Assembly (NCBI RefSeq): GCF_000373105.1
Contig: NZ_KB890435.1
Span: forward strand, 33,843-97,842
Origin: Neolewinella persica DSM 23188
GTDB taxonomy: Bacteria; Bacteroidota; Bacteroidia; Chitinophagales; Saprospiraceae
Direction: 5' to 3'
Length of the DNA stretch: 64,000 nucleotides
Shown here: positions 1 to 8,632 of the stretch, piece by piece
Layout: each line of letters begins with the position of its first letter
Numbering within the stretch: position 1 is the first letter of the stretch
Made by a program: the position numbers and the translations under genes
The notes under the pieces: model-generated
Told to the model about the DNA's origin: nothing
Databases searched by the model: none
Seen by the model: only the letters and a program-made list of their open reading frames with translations

Positions 1-2592
1 GTGCATCGCCCACCAGTGGCCCTGGCTGTAAATGTCTTCGACGTACTCCTCGTAAGGGTACAGCGTCTGATCATTCAGGTGTTGGGCATCGCTCCGCTTT
101 TCAGCGATATGGCCTTTGAGTTCGCCTAAATCAGCGAAGGTTCCCTGGTAAATAATGGAACGATCAACAAGACCGCCCTGCATATCACCCAGGCTTCCGC
201 CGTTACCGTTCATCACGGTAGCTTCATCTACGTTGTAAGGCTGTAGGTATTCAGCCTGCTCGGCAGTCAGCTCACCTGAATGGCTTTCAGTTTCTCCGGT
301 GTTAGTGTTGTAGTACACCATTGCGCCGGATTCGTCCTTTGTTGTGAGGCCCATCGTGTGATGGTACTGAACGCTGGCGAATTCATCTTCAACGGCAACG
401 CGGCCACTCACCTCCGCCTGATCGGCGAAGTACTGAACGTAGCCGGCGTCATCGACGGGAAGCCATGGGTAGACATTGATGCCCACTTCATGGCCAATTG
501 CGCGACCGGAAACACCGGTGATCGACCGACCGTAACCCAGCGCAAGGCCAAAGGTATCCGGCTTCTGGCCAAACTGGCGGACGGCGGTAACCACCTGGGC
601 GGTGCCACCAATAGTAACACTGACTTTGTCGGCTTTGCCTTTGTATTCTTCCTGGTTGAGGTCGTTGTAGGCAGTGTAGGTATAACCTTCTACCCAGCTT
701 ACGGGAATACTGAGGTAATTGCCCCATACCGTGCGGAGGATCGGGTCGGGAACTTCTTGCAGCCAGGGGTTACCGGCGTATACACCGTTACCAATATTGA
801 CTGTCTCGTAGAAGGTAACCTCCTGGCCTGAACCAGCTTGAGACACACGGCCAGCAGCACCGGAAATTGCTCCGGCGTTATAGCCGCCAGCAGCAACTTC
901 TCCTTCTTCCGTCGCAACGGTGCCAGCTGGCAGCGTAAGCACGCCGGCCTGAAGCGCAGCATCCCAGAAGGAACGGAAGGAGACGAAATCGGACTGAGCA
1001 CCGAAGGCCGTAGCCTCCCAGTTGCTTTTCACGAATTCAAGGTAAGGCTGATCTGCATCGGCCATTAGCTTATCGGACTTGGCCCAGCTGAGGAAAGTTT
1101 CTCCCTGCTCGCGGGTGCCGGCACGGCCGACGCTTGCGAAGATGGGGGTAATGGTAGGTTGTACCAGCGACAACTGACCCTGTACTGCCTCCACATCGCC
1201 CCAGCTTTCGAGGTAATGGTGGGTAGGCGTAACGTACTGGCACAGCATCGTCGTTTCATTGGGCACACCGCTCATACTGACGGAGAGCTTGGCTTTGCTG
1301 AGGTTCTCAGCGATACTGGCCGCCCATGGGTTGTCCCAGGCCGGGTTAGCGCCGTCGAGGACGATAACTGCGTCGACGCTGCCAGCGGCAAGGTCGTCAG
1401 AGAAACGGGCCAGAGCCTGGTCGCTGCCCTTACGTTGCATGCTCCACCGGTCGGTGGTGATGGTGTGTCCGTAGGCACCGATGGCATTGTTGATGGCGTT
1501 GACCAACATTTGCTCACCGAGATTATTTGTTCCGCTGACGACGAGGCCGCGGGTACGGTTGCGCTTAAGTTCGGCGGCAACAGCTTTTACTTTTGCAAGT
1601 GCGTCAGCCGGGAGGCTGGCGGAGGCACCACCACCAACTACTTCGTTGTAGAGGGCGAGGATAGCCTGTCCCTGCTCACTTGGCTTGACGAGGATGCGGT
1701 TATCCGCATTGGAGCCGGTAAGGCTCATGTGGCTTTCGATCTGTACGTGACGGCTCATCTTCTTGGCATCCGTCTTACGGCCCATCGAGTACTGGCGGGC
1801 GTATTGTACCGGGCTGATCCAGGTACCGAGGAAGTCACAGTTGATGGCAACGATAACGTCGGCCTTGTCGAAGTGGTAACTGGGGACGGCACGGGTGCCG
1901 AAAGTTTGCAGGTTAGCATCGAGTAATGCAGCACTGGAAACGGGATCATACTGCACCAGTTCGGTATTGCTGAACTTTCCTTTGAACTCGTTGATTGCAG
2001 CGAGGAGCGAAGGACTCATCACGGTATGAGATACGATGCGCACCTTAGAACCGGCGGACAGTTTGCCGGCGATTTCAGCGTCGATGATGTCCCAACCATC
2101 ATTATCCGAGTGGTTTTTGGCAGATTTGGCCATTCCTTCACTGATCCGGTACGGGCCATCGAAGCGGCTGGTGTCATAAACACCCAACACCGAAGCTTGT
2201 ACACGAGCGCTGGTACCACCACCGGTGATTGGGCTCATGCTGTTGCCTTCCACCTTAATTGGCCGACCTTCGCGGGTTTTCACCAGTACGGGGATGTAGT
2301 CACCACCCTGCACAAAGGTAGAAGCGTAGTAAGAAGCAACGCCCGGAACGATGGAATCTGGCTTAGAAACGTAGGGAATTGCCTTACGAACCGGAATATC
2401 ACAAGATGCGATGGTCGCGGCCGTCATGCCAAAACCAAGGTATTTAAGAAAATCCCGGCGGCTGGCTTCCAGACGCGGGTTTTCACTCATGGCCTCGGGC
2501 GCGCCTACTTCGTTGTCGGTGGCTTTGATGTATTCCTGGCTGGATTCGAGTTGATCCGTGCCTAACCAGATTTTGTTGACTTGCTTCTTCAT
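1..2592 (-). CDS. actB: ActB, alternative complex III iron-sulfur/molybdopterin-like subunit (partial, 3' end off window)
   Basis: Quinol:cytochrome c/electron-acceptor oxidoreductase subunit of alternative complex III, facing the periplasm. The frame stays open from the ATG at 2592 to the left edge (864 codons). The N-terminus has a twin-arginine type motif SRRDFLK at residues 44-50 followed by a short hydrophobic stretch and a Cys, as in the 'TAT-variant' ActB precursors. The body resembles a molybdopterin oxidoreductase-like domain (for example VLVKTREGRPIKVEG and NPAWDNPWAA-type segments); ActB proteins are known to lack the Mo cofactor. ActB is usually about 1000 residues, with the ferredoxin-like Fe-S domain at the C-terminus. 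The visible part ends with YSQGHWWAMH, just before where the first Fe-S cysteine motif would be expected, so those cysteines cannot be checked. It lies 108 bp downstream of actA, same strand, and is presumably followed by actCDEF outside the window. Confidence 0.9.
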   Translation of the reverse strand, partial: MKKQVNKIWLGTDQLESSQEYIKATDNEVGAPEAMSENPRLEASRRDFLKYLGFGMTAATIASCDIPVRKAIPYVSKPDSIVPGVASYYASTFVQGGDYIPVLVKTREGRPIKVEGNSMSPITGGGTSARVQASVLGVYDTSRFDGPYRISEGMAKSAKNHSDNDGWDIIDAEIAGKLSAGSKVRIVSHTVMSPSLLAAINEFKGKFSNTELVQYDPVSSAALLDANLQTFGTRAVPSYHFDKADVIVAINCDFLGTWISPVQYARQYSMGRKTDAKKMSRHVQIESHMSLTGSNADNRILVKPSEQGQAILALYNEVVGGGASASLPADALAKVKAVAAELKRNRTRGLVVSGTNNLGEQMLVNAINNAIGAYGHTITTDRWSMQRKGSDQALARFSDDLAAGSVDAVIVLDGANPAWDNPWAASIAENLSKAKLSVSMSGVPNETTMLCQYVTPTHHYLESWGDVEAVQGQLSLVQPTITPIFASVGRAGTREQGETFLSWAKSDKLMADADQPYLEFVKSNWEATAFGAQSDFVSFRSFWDAALQAGVLTLPAGTVATEEGEVAAGGYNAGAISGAAGRVSQAGSGQEVTFYETVNIGNGVYAGNPWLQEVPDPILRTVWGNYLSIPVSWVEGYTYTAYNDLNQEEYKGKADKVSVTIGGTAQVVTAVRQFGQKPDTFGLALGYGRSITGVSGRAIGHEVGINVYPWLPVDDAGYVQYFADQAEVSGRVAVEDEFASVQYHHTMGLTTKDESGAMVYYNTNTGETESHSGELTAEQAEYLQPYNVDEATVMNGNGGSLGDMQGGLVDRSIIYQGTFADLGELKGHIAEKRSDAQHLNDQTLYPYEEYVEDIYSQGHWWAMH

Positions 2593-2662
2593 TCAACTTT
2601 ATTTGAACTTGGGTCTTTGCCTTCGTTCGTTAACCGCCAGAGCGGTATGTTTTTTGTTTTGA

Positions 2663-2704
2663 CTAACTCCCTAGTTGCCAGTTCCCCAGCGACCAGTTCT
2701 CTAG
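2663..2704. repeat. Degenerate 7-nt-periodic sequence between actA and actB
   Basis: Six consecutive heptads can be read from 2663, most with AG or CAG in the middle (CCTAGTT, GCCAGTT, CCCCAGC, GACCAGT, TCTCTAG). The last one covers the actA stop codon. It resembles the heptad arrays at 23640 and 49386 but is shorter and more degenerate. Confidence 0.4.
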
Positions 2705-4182
2705 TAGTGGCAACGCTGACAGTTAAGTCCACCAACGTCTTCTACCGTAACTCCATCACGCTGACCGGCTTTGATTTCCTCATGGTAGCGCTCGTAAGCT
2801 TTATAGTAATCATTCTTTTCGAACTCTACCTCGGTTTCACGGTGACAGTTTACACACCATCCCATGCTGAGGGGGCTGTACTGGTATACCAGTTCCATTT
2901 CCTCTACGGGGCCGTGACAGTTCTGACACTTGAGGTTACCAACGGTAACGTGCTGTGCGTGATTGAAGTAGGCGTGGTCGGGAAGGTTGTGGATACGTAC
3001 CCATTCAACGGGGCCAGCGATCTTGTCATCACCAGTCATTTCATTGGTCAGGGCTGCTTCGATGGCGTCGAGTTGGTCATCGATCACATTCTCCATGTCG
3101 TCCAGGTCTCCCTCGTCGGCCATGTATTCCTGAGCAATCCACTTTTTGTAGACGTCTTTGACTTCTTCGTTAGTGTAGTCCTCATATCCTTCCAGATATT
3201 CATCAGCAATCGGGTCGTAACCGATGGCGGCATAAATCTTGGTGATTTCAGCAGTACCGTACTGGCTCCCCTTCTTGATGGCGCGGTGACAGTTCATACA
3301 GGTATTCACCGCCGGAATAACGGAGTGCTTGGAGCGGCGGGCACCGTCGTGGCAGTACTGACATTCGATCTGGTTGAGACCAGCGTGCGTTACGTGGCTG
3401 AATTTGATCGGCTGCTCTGGCTGGTAGTCTTGCTGACGACCAAGCTCGATGGCATGATTCACCGTGGTGTAACCACCCAGTACGACAAGGGCGAAAACGA
3501 CAAAGGCGATCATGCCTTTGCTGGTCAGGACCTCCATCAGGGTGCGCCGTTCGGGGTTCCCCCCCTCCTTAGTCGACACCATGTACTGCATGTTGCTCGT
3601 GATCCGGGCAAGGATCAGGGACAACAGCAATAAGGCACCGCCAAGAATGACGAAGAGCCAGGTGTTGTCGACCTTTTCAGCAGGACCAGAAACTACAGGG
3701 CCTCCGGCAACCTGTGGTTTACCAATGCCCGTATACTCTGCTTTGACAAAAGCGAGGAGGTGCTCGACGTCACCGTCGGTCAGATTGGTGTAGTTCGACA
3801 TTACTGTCGGCTTCCACTGCGCCCATACGGCTTTAGCACGTTCACTTTCACCCGAGTTGATGAGTGCCTGCGATTGCTGGACCCAACGGTAAAGGTGTTC
3901 TCGTGGCTCCGCAGCCCAACGTTCCTGAACACCACCGAGGGCGGGGCCAGTTGCGTCGTCCTTCATACTCTTAGCGTGGCAAGCGCCACAACCATTAGCA
4001 TTCCAGAGGGTCTTGCCGACTTTATAGTCCCCTGCGCCTTCCGCGACCCCGGTAGGGGTTACTTCGGCATCAGTTATGGGAGCCGGAGCTGCTTCAGTAT
4101 CCTGAGCAAAGGCCGAAAAGCCACTCAAAAGGAGACAACAGACGAGAAGAAAAGATTGTAAAAACTTTGGGTGGTATGTCAT
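2701..4182 (-). CDS. actA: ActA, multiheme cytochrome c subunit of alternative complex III
   Basis: Periplasmic electron-transfer subunit that passes electrons from the quinol-oxidising core towards cytochrome c or an oxidase. The 493-residue protein has a signal peptide (about 1-27). An N-terminal class-I-like cytochrome c domain carries CGACH at 65-69. Two hydrophobic segments lie near 174-194 and 228-246. The C-terminal domain has five more CXXCH motifs: CQYCH (about 272), CMNCH (294), CQNCH (418), CVNCH (442) and CQRCH (488, five residues from the end). That gives six heme sites: the family's pentaheme core plus one N-terminal heme, an arrangement I recall as common in Bacteroidota ActA. 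First gene of the operon visible here; actB follows. The stop codon lies in a stretch of 7-nt-periodic DNA (2663-2704). Confidence 0.92.
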   Translation of the reverse strand: MTYHPKFLQSFLLVCCLLLSGFSAFAQDTEAAPAPITDAEVTPTGVAEGAGDYKVGKTLWNANGCGACHAKSMKDDATGPALGGVQERWAAEPREHLYRWVQQSQALINSGESERAKAVWAQWKPTVMSNYTNLTDGDVEHLLAFVKAEYTGIGKPQVAGGPVVSGPAEKVDNTWLFVILGGALLLLSLILARITSNMQYMVSTKEGGNPERRTLMEVLTSKGMIAFVVFALVVLGGYTTVNHAIELGRQQDYQPEQPIKFSHVTHAGLNQIECQYCHDGARRSKHSVIPAVNTCMNCHRAIKKGSQYGTAEITKIYAAIGYDPIADEYLEGYEDYTNEEVKDVYKKWIAQEYMADEGDLDDMENVIDDQLDAIEAALTNEMTGDDKIAGPVEWVRIHNLPDHAYFNHAQHVTVGNLKCQNCHGPVEEMELVYQYSPLSMGWCVNCHRETEVEFEKNDYYKAYERYHEEIKAGQRDGVTVEDVGGLNCQRCHY

Positions 4183-4430
4183 TAGGAATTGACATTTAGT
4201 AAGTTGCGCTAAAAAGGAAGAATTATTACCCCTTCTCTAGTGGCGCAAAGATACTTTCATGACATTTCTTTAACAAACATGTTCACTAACTCATACCTTA
4301 TTTAGACAAGTTCTAATAAGCAGGGTGCTGCTTAACGATTACTTCACGGCCCTGAATCGTCATTTCCAAGGAGGCTTGAGGCATGTTTTGCTGTCTTTGA
4401 GCTTCCGTTCGATGTCTTGGCAACAGATCA

Positions 4431-4448
4431 GGCGCGGACGCAGGTGCA
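4431..4448 (+). repeat. R18 dispersed repeat, copy 1
   Basis: Exact match to the core GGCGCGGACGCAGGTGCA. This copy lacks the usual purine-rich arm; a T8 run follows instead. R18 is a name used only in this annotation for the family of 13 cores described in the findings. Confidence 0.8.
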
Positions 4449-4469
4449 AAGATTTTTTTTGAATAGCAA

Positions 4470-4502
4470 ACACCTTTTACCGCTAACATCGGTAAAAGGT
4501 GT
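4470..4502 (-). terminator. Hairpin downstream of the AraC gene, probable terminator
   Basis: A perfect 13-bp stem (ACACCTTTTACCG) with a 7-nt loop. On the minus strand it is followed by TTTGCTATTC, only weakly T-rich. It lies about 200 bp beyond the AraC stop codon, so it could end that transcript or be an unrelated hairpin repeat. Confidence 0.45.
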
Positions 4503-4705
4503 GCCTGGACAGGTGTCCTTATATATAGGTAGACGGGGATGAGGGGCTGCACCCCGGAATATTTGTGGCAATAAGCCGGGTGTTGATTTGAAAAAGCTTC
4601 GCTTTCTTCCCGGGGCGCAGCCCTGGAGGTAAATGGGAGAATACCGAAAGCAGCCACTTTACATCGATAGCAGGCTTTCGGAGAGAACGCTCCGGCTCTT
4701 ATTCG

Positions 4706-5638
4706 CTAATCTTCCGGAAGAATTCCCATTACGTTTGCCATCAGGTCACTCCGGTATTCGGTGGGCGTCCGGCCAACACAGCGACGAAATGCCCGGTTGA
4801 ACTGGCTGAGCGAATTGAAGCCACTGTCGTAGGCTACCTCCGCAATGGTCGAATGATCGTCCCCCAACAATTTACAGGCGTAGACGACCCGATAGTTGGT
4901 GAGGTAAGCGATAAAGGTGTTTCCGCTGACTTTTTTAAAGTACCGGCAAAAAGCTGGTATGGTCATCGAAGCAACGCCGGAAACTTCAGCCAGGGAGATG
5001 TCCCGGCGGAAGTTGTCACTTATGAATTGCTGGATATCGTTAAAGCGATCGTACCCATGGGTGGCGATCTGCAGGTGAAAGCCATCAGCATTGAGGCTCT
5101 GATAGTCTTCACTTATCGCCAGCTGCTGTAAGATGTCGATCAGTGACAGCATCCGGTTCATCGGGTCCTGCTTGATGAGGTGCTCCATACGAGCACCCAA
5201 AGCCTGGCGGGTGTAGCCACTAAAGGACAGGCCGTTACGTGCCCGATCGAACAGGTTACTTACGTTACGCATTTCCGGTAGGTTCAGAAAGTCGGCCGTG
5301 GGGAAGTCCGTCGAAAATTGAACCACCGTTTCGGCCTTGTTACCGGTAAACTGGTCGGTGAACCCCCAGTGCGGAAGGTTAGAGCCAATAAGGATCAGCT
5401 CACCGTCCCGATAATGGGACACATGGCTGCCGATGTGCCGACGCCCGTGACCGCCCCGGACGTAAACGAGTTCAAGTTCCGGATGGAAGTGCCAGTTGGG
5501 CGTCTTATTTGCCCTACTCCCCGGATCGGAAAAGTGCTTTACGAGAAAAGATGTCCCTGGAGTAGGGATTACCTGTTCGCGTACAGGATGGTTTGAGGAA
5601 GCCTGCATGGTGAAGGTTATTTGGGGATGTAAAAGCAC
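4706..5638 (-). CDS. AraC-family transcriptional regulator with N-terminal cupin
   Basis: Cytoplasmic transcription factor. The N-terminal half carries a cupin-like sensor segment (FHPELELVYV followed by a Gly/His-rich turn, about residues 47-75). The C-terminal 100 residues form the two helix-turn-helix motifs of the AraC family: ISLAEVSGVASMTIPAFCRY and IAEVAYDSGFNSLSQFNRAF, ending with VGRTPTEYR. The length of 310 residues is normal. The longest frame starts at 5638; an internal ATG at 5608 is also possible because the first residues look non-conserved. It stands alone and diverges from the secreted-protein gene at 6003. The ligand is unknown; cupin-AraC proteins commonly sense sugars or small metabolites. 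Confidence 0.88.
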   Translation of the reverse strand: MLLHPQITFTMQASSNHPVREQVIPTPGTSFLVKHFSDPGSRANKTPNWHFHPELELVYVRGGHGRRHIGSHVSHYRDGELILIGSNLPHWGFTDQFTGNKAETVVQFSTDFPTADFLNLPEMRNVSNLFDRARNGLSFSGYTRQALGARMEHLIKQDPMNRMLSLIDILQQLAISEDYQSLNADGFHLQIATHGYDRFNDIQQFISDNFRRDISLAEVSGVASMTIPAFCRYFKKVSGNTFIAYLTNYRVVYACKLLGDDHSTIAEVAYDSGFNSLSQFNRAFRRCVGRTPTEYRSDLMANVMGILPED

Positions 5639-6002
5639 GAGGGGAAAATTTCGCGCTTAGGGTTTACTCAGTACGTTGTTTTTGGCTTTACAGCAACAAG
5701 AAACAGTCCGTCTGGCAAACTTCAAAGGGATTACGTTTAAAACAAAGTCCGCTATTGGGACGAAAAGAATACACACAAGTAACGTAATACGGCTCAAAAG
5801 GATGCCTTGACACAACGAAAATCCGAACTCTTTTCCACTTGGTCACTCATGGATTACCCTCCACTGCGCAAATATTAACCCTGGGGTAAAAATTGCGCGA
5901 CGTTCATCAAAATCTGCGTGGATAAATATAAACGATCGCCGGTTCTTTGCATGGCAAGGAAGTCGAAAGTGCAGCTTACTGTAATCTATAATTCCCTGAC
6001 AA
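5639..6002. other. 364-bp divergent intergenic region
   Basis: Separates the AraC gene (minus) from the secreted-protein gene (plus) and should hold both promoters. It is A/T-richer than the flanking genes. No clean TAnnTTTG box, repeat or RNA structure was recognised. Confidence 0.5.
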
Positions 6003-6602
6003 ATGAAACTAATTACCACCATCTTCCTATTGATGTTTGCCACAGCTTCGGCCCTGGCATCAATCAATCCGTTGGACCTCACCGCCCAACGGGATGTAAC
6101 TAGTGGAACGCTCGTCATTCGCAGCATCGTCGGCCTGGAAAATACGTCATTGTTTGAAGTCTACGACGACATCGGCAATGTATTGTACTCAGACTCCGTC
6201 GTTGCGGGTGATTTCATCAACAAGCGGTTCCCCGCAATTACTTTAGTGCGCAACACCTACCATCTTGTAATAACCGACGTTCGTGGTCGAACGACCCAAC
6301 CACTCCGGATGGACACAAATGGCAACCTCCTGGACCACACCACCGCCGAAGTTTTTCTCTTCCCCCGGGTAGACCTGCGAGCCGAACGAATGCTCGTAAT
6401 CGACTATACCAATAAGGGTGGTCGTCGGGTCAACATTTCTATCGCCAATACAAACGGAGACATTGTTTTCTCAGACGTCGTTAACGGCAAAGAAGAAGTA
6501 CAGCGGGCCTACCGGCTGGACCAACTCGCCGTCGGCAACTACCAACTCATCGTCTCCGCCCGAGACGTAAAGAGCCACGCAACTGCTTTTGCGCTGCGTT
6601 AA
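6003..6602 (+). CDS. Small secreted beta-rich protein, unknown function
   Basis: The 199-residue product starts with a clear signal peptide (KLITTIFLLMFATASALA). The rest looks like two consecutive beta-sandwich units, each with a segment of the type FEVYDDIGNVLYSDSV / ISIANTNGDIVFSDVV followed by YHLVITDVRG / YQLIVSAR. This resembles the fold of T9SS sorting domains and DUF3244-like secreted proteins of Bacteroidota, but the usual NPN/GxY sorting signature is not clear. The start is well placed after the A-rich string CTGACAA. A strong terminator follows at 6632. No function is proposed. Confidence 0.8.
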   Translation: MKLITTIFLLMFATASALASINPLDLTAQRDVTSGTLVIRSIVGLENTSLFEVYDDIGNVLYSDSVVAGDFINKRFPAITLVRNTYHLVITDVRGRTTQPLRMDTNGNLLDHTTAEVFLFPRVDLRAERMLVIDYTNKGGRRVNISIANTNGDIVFSDVVNGKEEVQRAYRLDQLAVGNYQLIVSARDVKSHATAFALR

Positions 6603-6631
6603 GAATTTTGCATGATCGACTTTAAGTTTCG

Positions 6632-6664
6632 CCCCTTCCGCTTTTTTCGGGAGGGGCTTTTTTG
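6632..6664 (+). terminator. Intrinsic terminator after the secreted-protein gene
   Basis: Stem GCCCCTTCCG / CGGGAGGGGC (10 bp with one G-T pair) around a T-rich 7-nt loop, followed by T6. It sits 30 bp after the stop codon and between convergent genes. Confidence 0.88.
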
Positions 6665-6773
6665 TGTGCCTCTGGCAACACGCTACTCGTTGTTCCTTAC
6701 CCGGGACTGCGTCGTGCCTCCATATCCCGGGCAACTCATGTTAAGTAGCTACACGACGGGCCATGGTATCAGA

Positions 6774-7481
6774 TTAGCGCAACTCAAAGTCCACATGATA
6801 ATGGTCATCATGCAGTTCGTCTACCAGTCGGGGCAGTGATTTGGCGAAGTAGATGCCACGTTGCCGGACCTTTTTACCGCTGGGGCTGGCGTAAAACTCC
6901 TCCTTCAGGTCGATCTGGACGATGATCTTCTTTATGCGGAGCCCGTTGGTCCTGGCAGCATCGTCGAGGGCCAGGAGGTGGCGCCCCATAGTTTCGAAGT
7001 CGATGCTTACACGTTTGGAGTAAGCGCCCCGGCCGTCTGCTGACAGCAGGTAATGCCATATGCCCAGGTGATCGAGCAGCCGGTGAGCGCTGCCATTCCG
7101 TGTTTTGGGCAGCATAAAATCGGCAGATAAGCCAATTTGGTGGGTACGATGTGGCCACATTTTGCCCCCGTGCTTATTGGCGCATTCCATCAGCCGGAAC
7201 TGAACGCCGGGGCAGGTGGTTTCACAGGTCTGGTAGGCGTCGAGAATGGTGTTGTGTACCCGATGGTGGGTGTATCCCCGATTAAGGAGGTAGTAACTCA
7301 CGGGACTGAAATACCGATAATTCTTTCCGAAGTACGGAACCAGCCAAGCGTTTTCGAGGGAGCCCTTGCCGACGGTTCCGGAGGCAACGGCTTTGTCTTT
7401 GTTTTGGTGGGTTAGTTCGGGGAAGGCCAGGGCCAATAGGCCAAAGGCTAATAGAATCAGGAGTGTTTTTCGCTTTTTCAT
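6774..7481 (-). CDS. MepA-like (peptidase M74/LAS) murein endopeptidase, exported
   Basis: Predicted zinc peptidase cutting peptide cross-links in peptidoglycan. The 235-residue protein starts with MKKRKTLLILLAFGLLALAF, a signal peptide or N-terminal anchor. The LAS-type zinc motifs are visible: HQIGLSAD at residues 114-121 (HxxGxxxD) and DHYHVDF near the C-terminus (H227 and H229). The segment YTHHRVHNTILDAY and the cysteines in ETTCPG and MECANKHGG fit the MepA (penicillin-insensitive endopeptidase) family. It converges on the secreted-protein gene, with the terminator at 6632 between them. The substrate is inferred from family only. Confidence 0.72.
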   Translation of the reverse strand: MKKRKTLLILLAFGLLALAFPELTHQNKDKAVASGTVGKGSLENAWLVPYFGKNYRYFSPVSYYLLNRGYTHHRVHNTILDAYQTCETTCPGVQFRLMECANKHGGKMWPHRTHQIGLSADFMLPKTRNGSAHRLLDHLGIWHYLLSADGRGAYSKRVSIDFETMGRHLLALDDAARTNGLRIKKIIVQIDLKEEFYASPSGKKVRQRGIYFAKSLPRLVDELHDDHYHVDFELR

Positions 7482-7558
7482 TGGGTAAGTAGCGAGGCGG
7501 GAAGAAGGGTTTATTGATCAACGATCTTGATAAATTAATTATTCCTTTAGGTTCCTTA

Positions 7559-7630
7559 GCGATTCGCTCATCGGATGCATCTTCCAGCCTGGCGCAGCCG
7601 GATGGACGTTCATCCGATGCGTCGAATCGC
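7559..7630 (+). repeat. GNA-apex hairpin 1
   Basis: An inverted repeat with outer stem GCGATTCG / CGAATCGC, then CATCGGATG (7569-7577) pairing with CATCCGATG (7611-7619). The tip is GGC-GCA-GCC. It is the plus-oriented half of a hairpin pair with 7637-7706. Confidence 0.75.
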
Positions 7631-7636
7631 ATGCCC

Positions 7637-7706
7637 GCGCATTTTATACATCCGATAAACTTTTGCGACTACGTCAGCAAAAGATGTATCGGATGAAAAA
7701 ATGCGC
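7637..7706 (-). repeat. GNA-apex hairpin 2
   Basis: A nearly perfect 70-bp hairpin: GCGCATTTT pairs with AAAATGCGC, CATCCGAT with ATCGGATG, and CTTTTGC with GCAAAAG. On the minus strand the tip reads GAC-GTA-GTC with one unpaired T before it. It lies directly beside hairpin 1 in opposite orientation and ends 3 bp before the stop codon of the P-loop gene at 7709. Confidence 0.8.
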
Positions 7707-7708
7707 TG

Positions 7709-8269
7709 TTACCAGTCGTAATGTGCCACAATACGCTCGGCCACCTCATCGGGGGTGAGGTTAGCGTTATTGATCTTCAGGATTTTCCGTTCCGGCATTT
7801 CACCGGGTCGGGTATTTTGGCGGTACTTCTTATCGTCGGCCAGCAGCATGCCTTCTGAATGCGCTATATCCCGCTTGGAAGCTTTCTCATCCAGGCGGTC
7901 CGGGTGGCGGTTACGCTGCAGGCGTACGTCCTGCGCTGCTTCCAATTCTACGTAGTGAATGTGGGCACCGCCGGCTTTGAAGATATTGACTATGCGGTCG
8001 ACGTACTCCGCTTCTGAAGGTAAATCGAGGGCCCAGCAGAAAGTGAAGATAAAGCCCTTCATGTTACTCTCCGCCGCCACTTCAAAGGTACCGAACCGGA
8101 CTAAGCTATCTAGTTTCCTGAACGCCTCGGTCCCGAAATCGAATAACCGGTTGGCCAGTTCCAACGACACGTGGTTGTGGAATAGTTTATAGCCGGTTTT
8201 TTCGGCCAGGGCCTTGCCTACCGTCATTTTCCCAACCGCTGAGGGACCGAAGATCAGGATAAATTTCAT
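7709..8269 (-). CDS. Small P-loop ATPase/kinase-like protein
   Basis: A 186-residue protein with a Walker A motif at its start, GPSAVGKMT (residues 8-16), following a beta strand MKFILIF. It resembles the shikimate/gluconate/adenylate kinase-like branch of P-loop enzymes in size and layout, with a long charged helix-rich C-terminal half (RLQRNRHPDRLDEKASKRD) that could be a lid. It is probably a cytoplasmic small-molecule kinase, but the substrate cannot be read from sequence. It stands alone, with hairpin 2 just beyond its stop codon. Confidence 0.7.
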   Translation of the reverse strand: MKFILIFGPSAVGKMTVGKALAEKTGYKLFHNHVSLELANRLFDFGTEAFRKLDSLVRFGTFEVAAESNMKGFIFTFCWALDLPSEAEYVDRIVNIFKAGGAHIHYVELEAAQDVRLQRNRHPDRLDEKASKRDIAHSEGMLLADDKKYRQNTRPGEMPERKILKINNANLTPDEVAERIVAHYDW

Positions 8270-8404
8270 GGATTGGTAATGTTGTGAGCGGAAGTTAAAG
8301 TTACTGAAGAAGGAGGTATTCTGGTACGGCCGAAGAGTGAATGGGAGAATTATTGAAGGAGAGAATAGCTGCTACCGTTCTCCCCTTGCTCCTTCAATAT
8401 TCAC

Positions 8405-8422
8405 TGCACCTGCGGCCCCGCC
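8405..8422 (-). repeat. R18 dispersed repeat, copy 2
   Basis: Minus-strand core GGCGGGGCCGCAGGTGCA, followed on that strand by GTGAATATTGAAGGAGCAAG, the arm-like part. It is upstream of the prfA promoter. Confidence 0.8.
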
Positions 8423-8601
8423 CCCTTAAATGAATTCTTGAATGGGAGAATAGCTGCGGCTGGTTCCACTCAACTACGCTGCGCTTGTTTCGCCAAGGTG
8501 AACAAGCGACCGCCGAAGGTAGCCACGAAGTGAACGGTACTTGCGGAAGCTATTCACTCATTCTCTCGTTCACTCATTCCCTTTACTCCCTTGCCCTTAG
8601 T

Positions 8602-8609
8602 TATCTTTG
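8602..8609 (+). promoter_or_regulatory. Probable -7 promoter box of prfA
   Basis: TATCTTTG matches the Bacteroidota -7 consensus TAnnTTTG and lies 24 bp before the ATG, implying a very short leader. No good TTG -33 box at the expected spacing is obvious. Confidence 0.55.
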
Positions 8610-8632
8610 CGCCCCCTACGAATTACCCAACT

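Larger units (their letters stand above)
4183..4705. other. 523-bp intergenic region with hairpins and one R18 copy
   Basis: No convincing gene is present. The region holds an R18 core (4431-4448), a perfect 13-bp hairpin (4470-4502) and a wide inverted repeat (4544-4557 with 4610-4623: GGGCTGC, one unpaired base, CCCCGG on the left arm). A 345-nt open frame on the minus strand here runs through these repeats and has no recognisable domain, so it is not called. Confidence 0.6.
8270..8632. other. 363-bp intergenic region upstream of prfA
   Basis: Contains an inverted R18 copy (8405-8422) with its arm (GGAGCAAGGGG on the minus strand), two copies of a GAATGGGAGAAT string (about 8340 and 8440), and the prfA promoter box at 8602. 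No gene is apparent. Confidence 0.6.

Noticed and set aside
280..2565. Several 180-255-codon plus-strand frames
   Set aside because: Antisense to actB; they reflect the codon structure of that gene.
2581..3633. 350-codon open frame on the plus strand
   Set aside because: Antisense to actA, whose six heme motifs make the minus-strand gene certain; the product has no recognisable domain.
4313..4657. 114-codon open frame on the minus strand
   Set aside because: It runs through R18, a perfect hairpin and a wide inverted repeat, has no signal or domain and no promoter-like sequence; probably chance.
7559..7706. Ordinary intrinsic terminators for the flanking genes
   Set aside because: The stems are much longer than usual, lack a T-run in the right place, come as an opposed pair and share an apex with hairpins at other loci.
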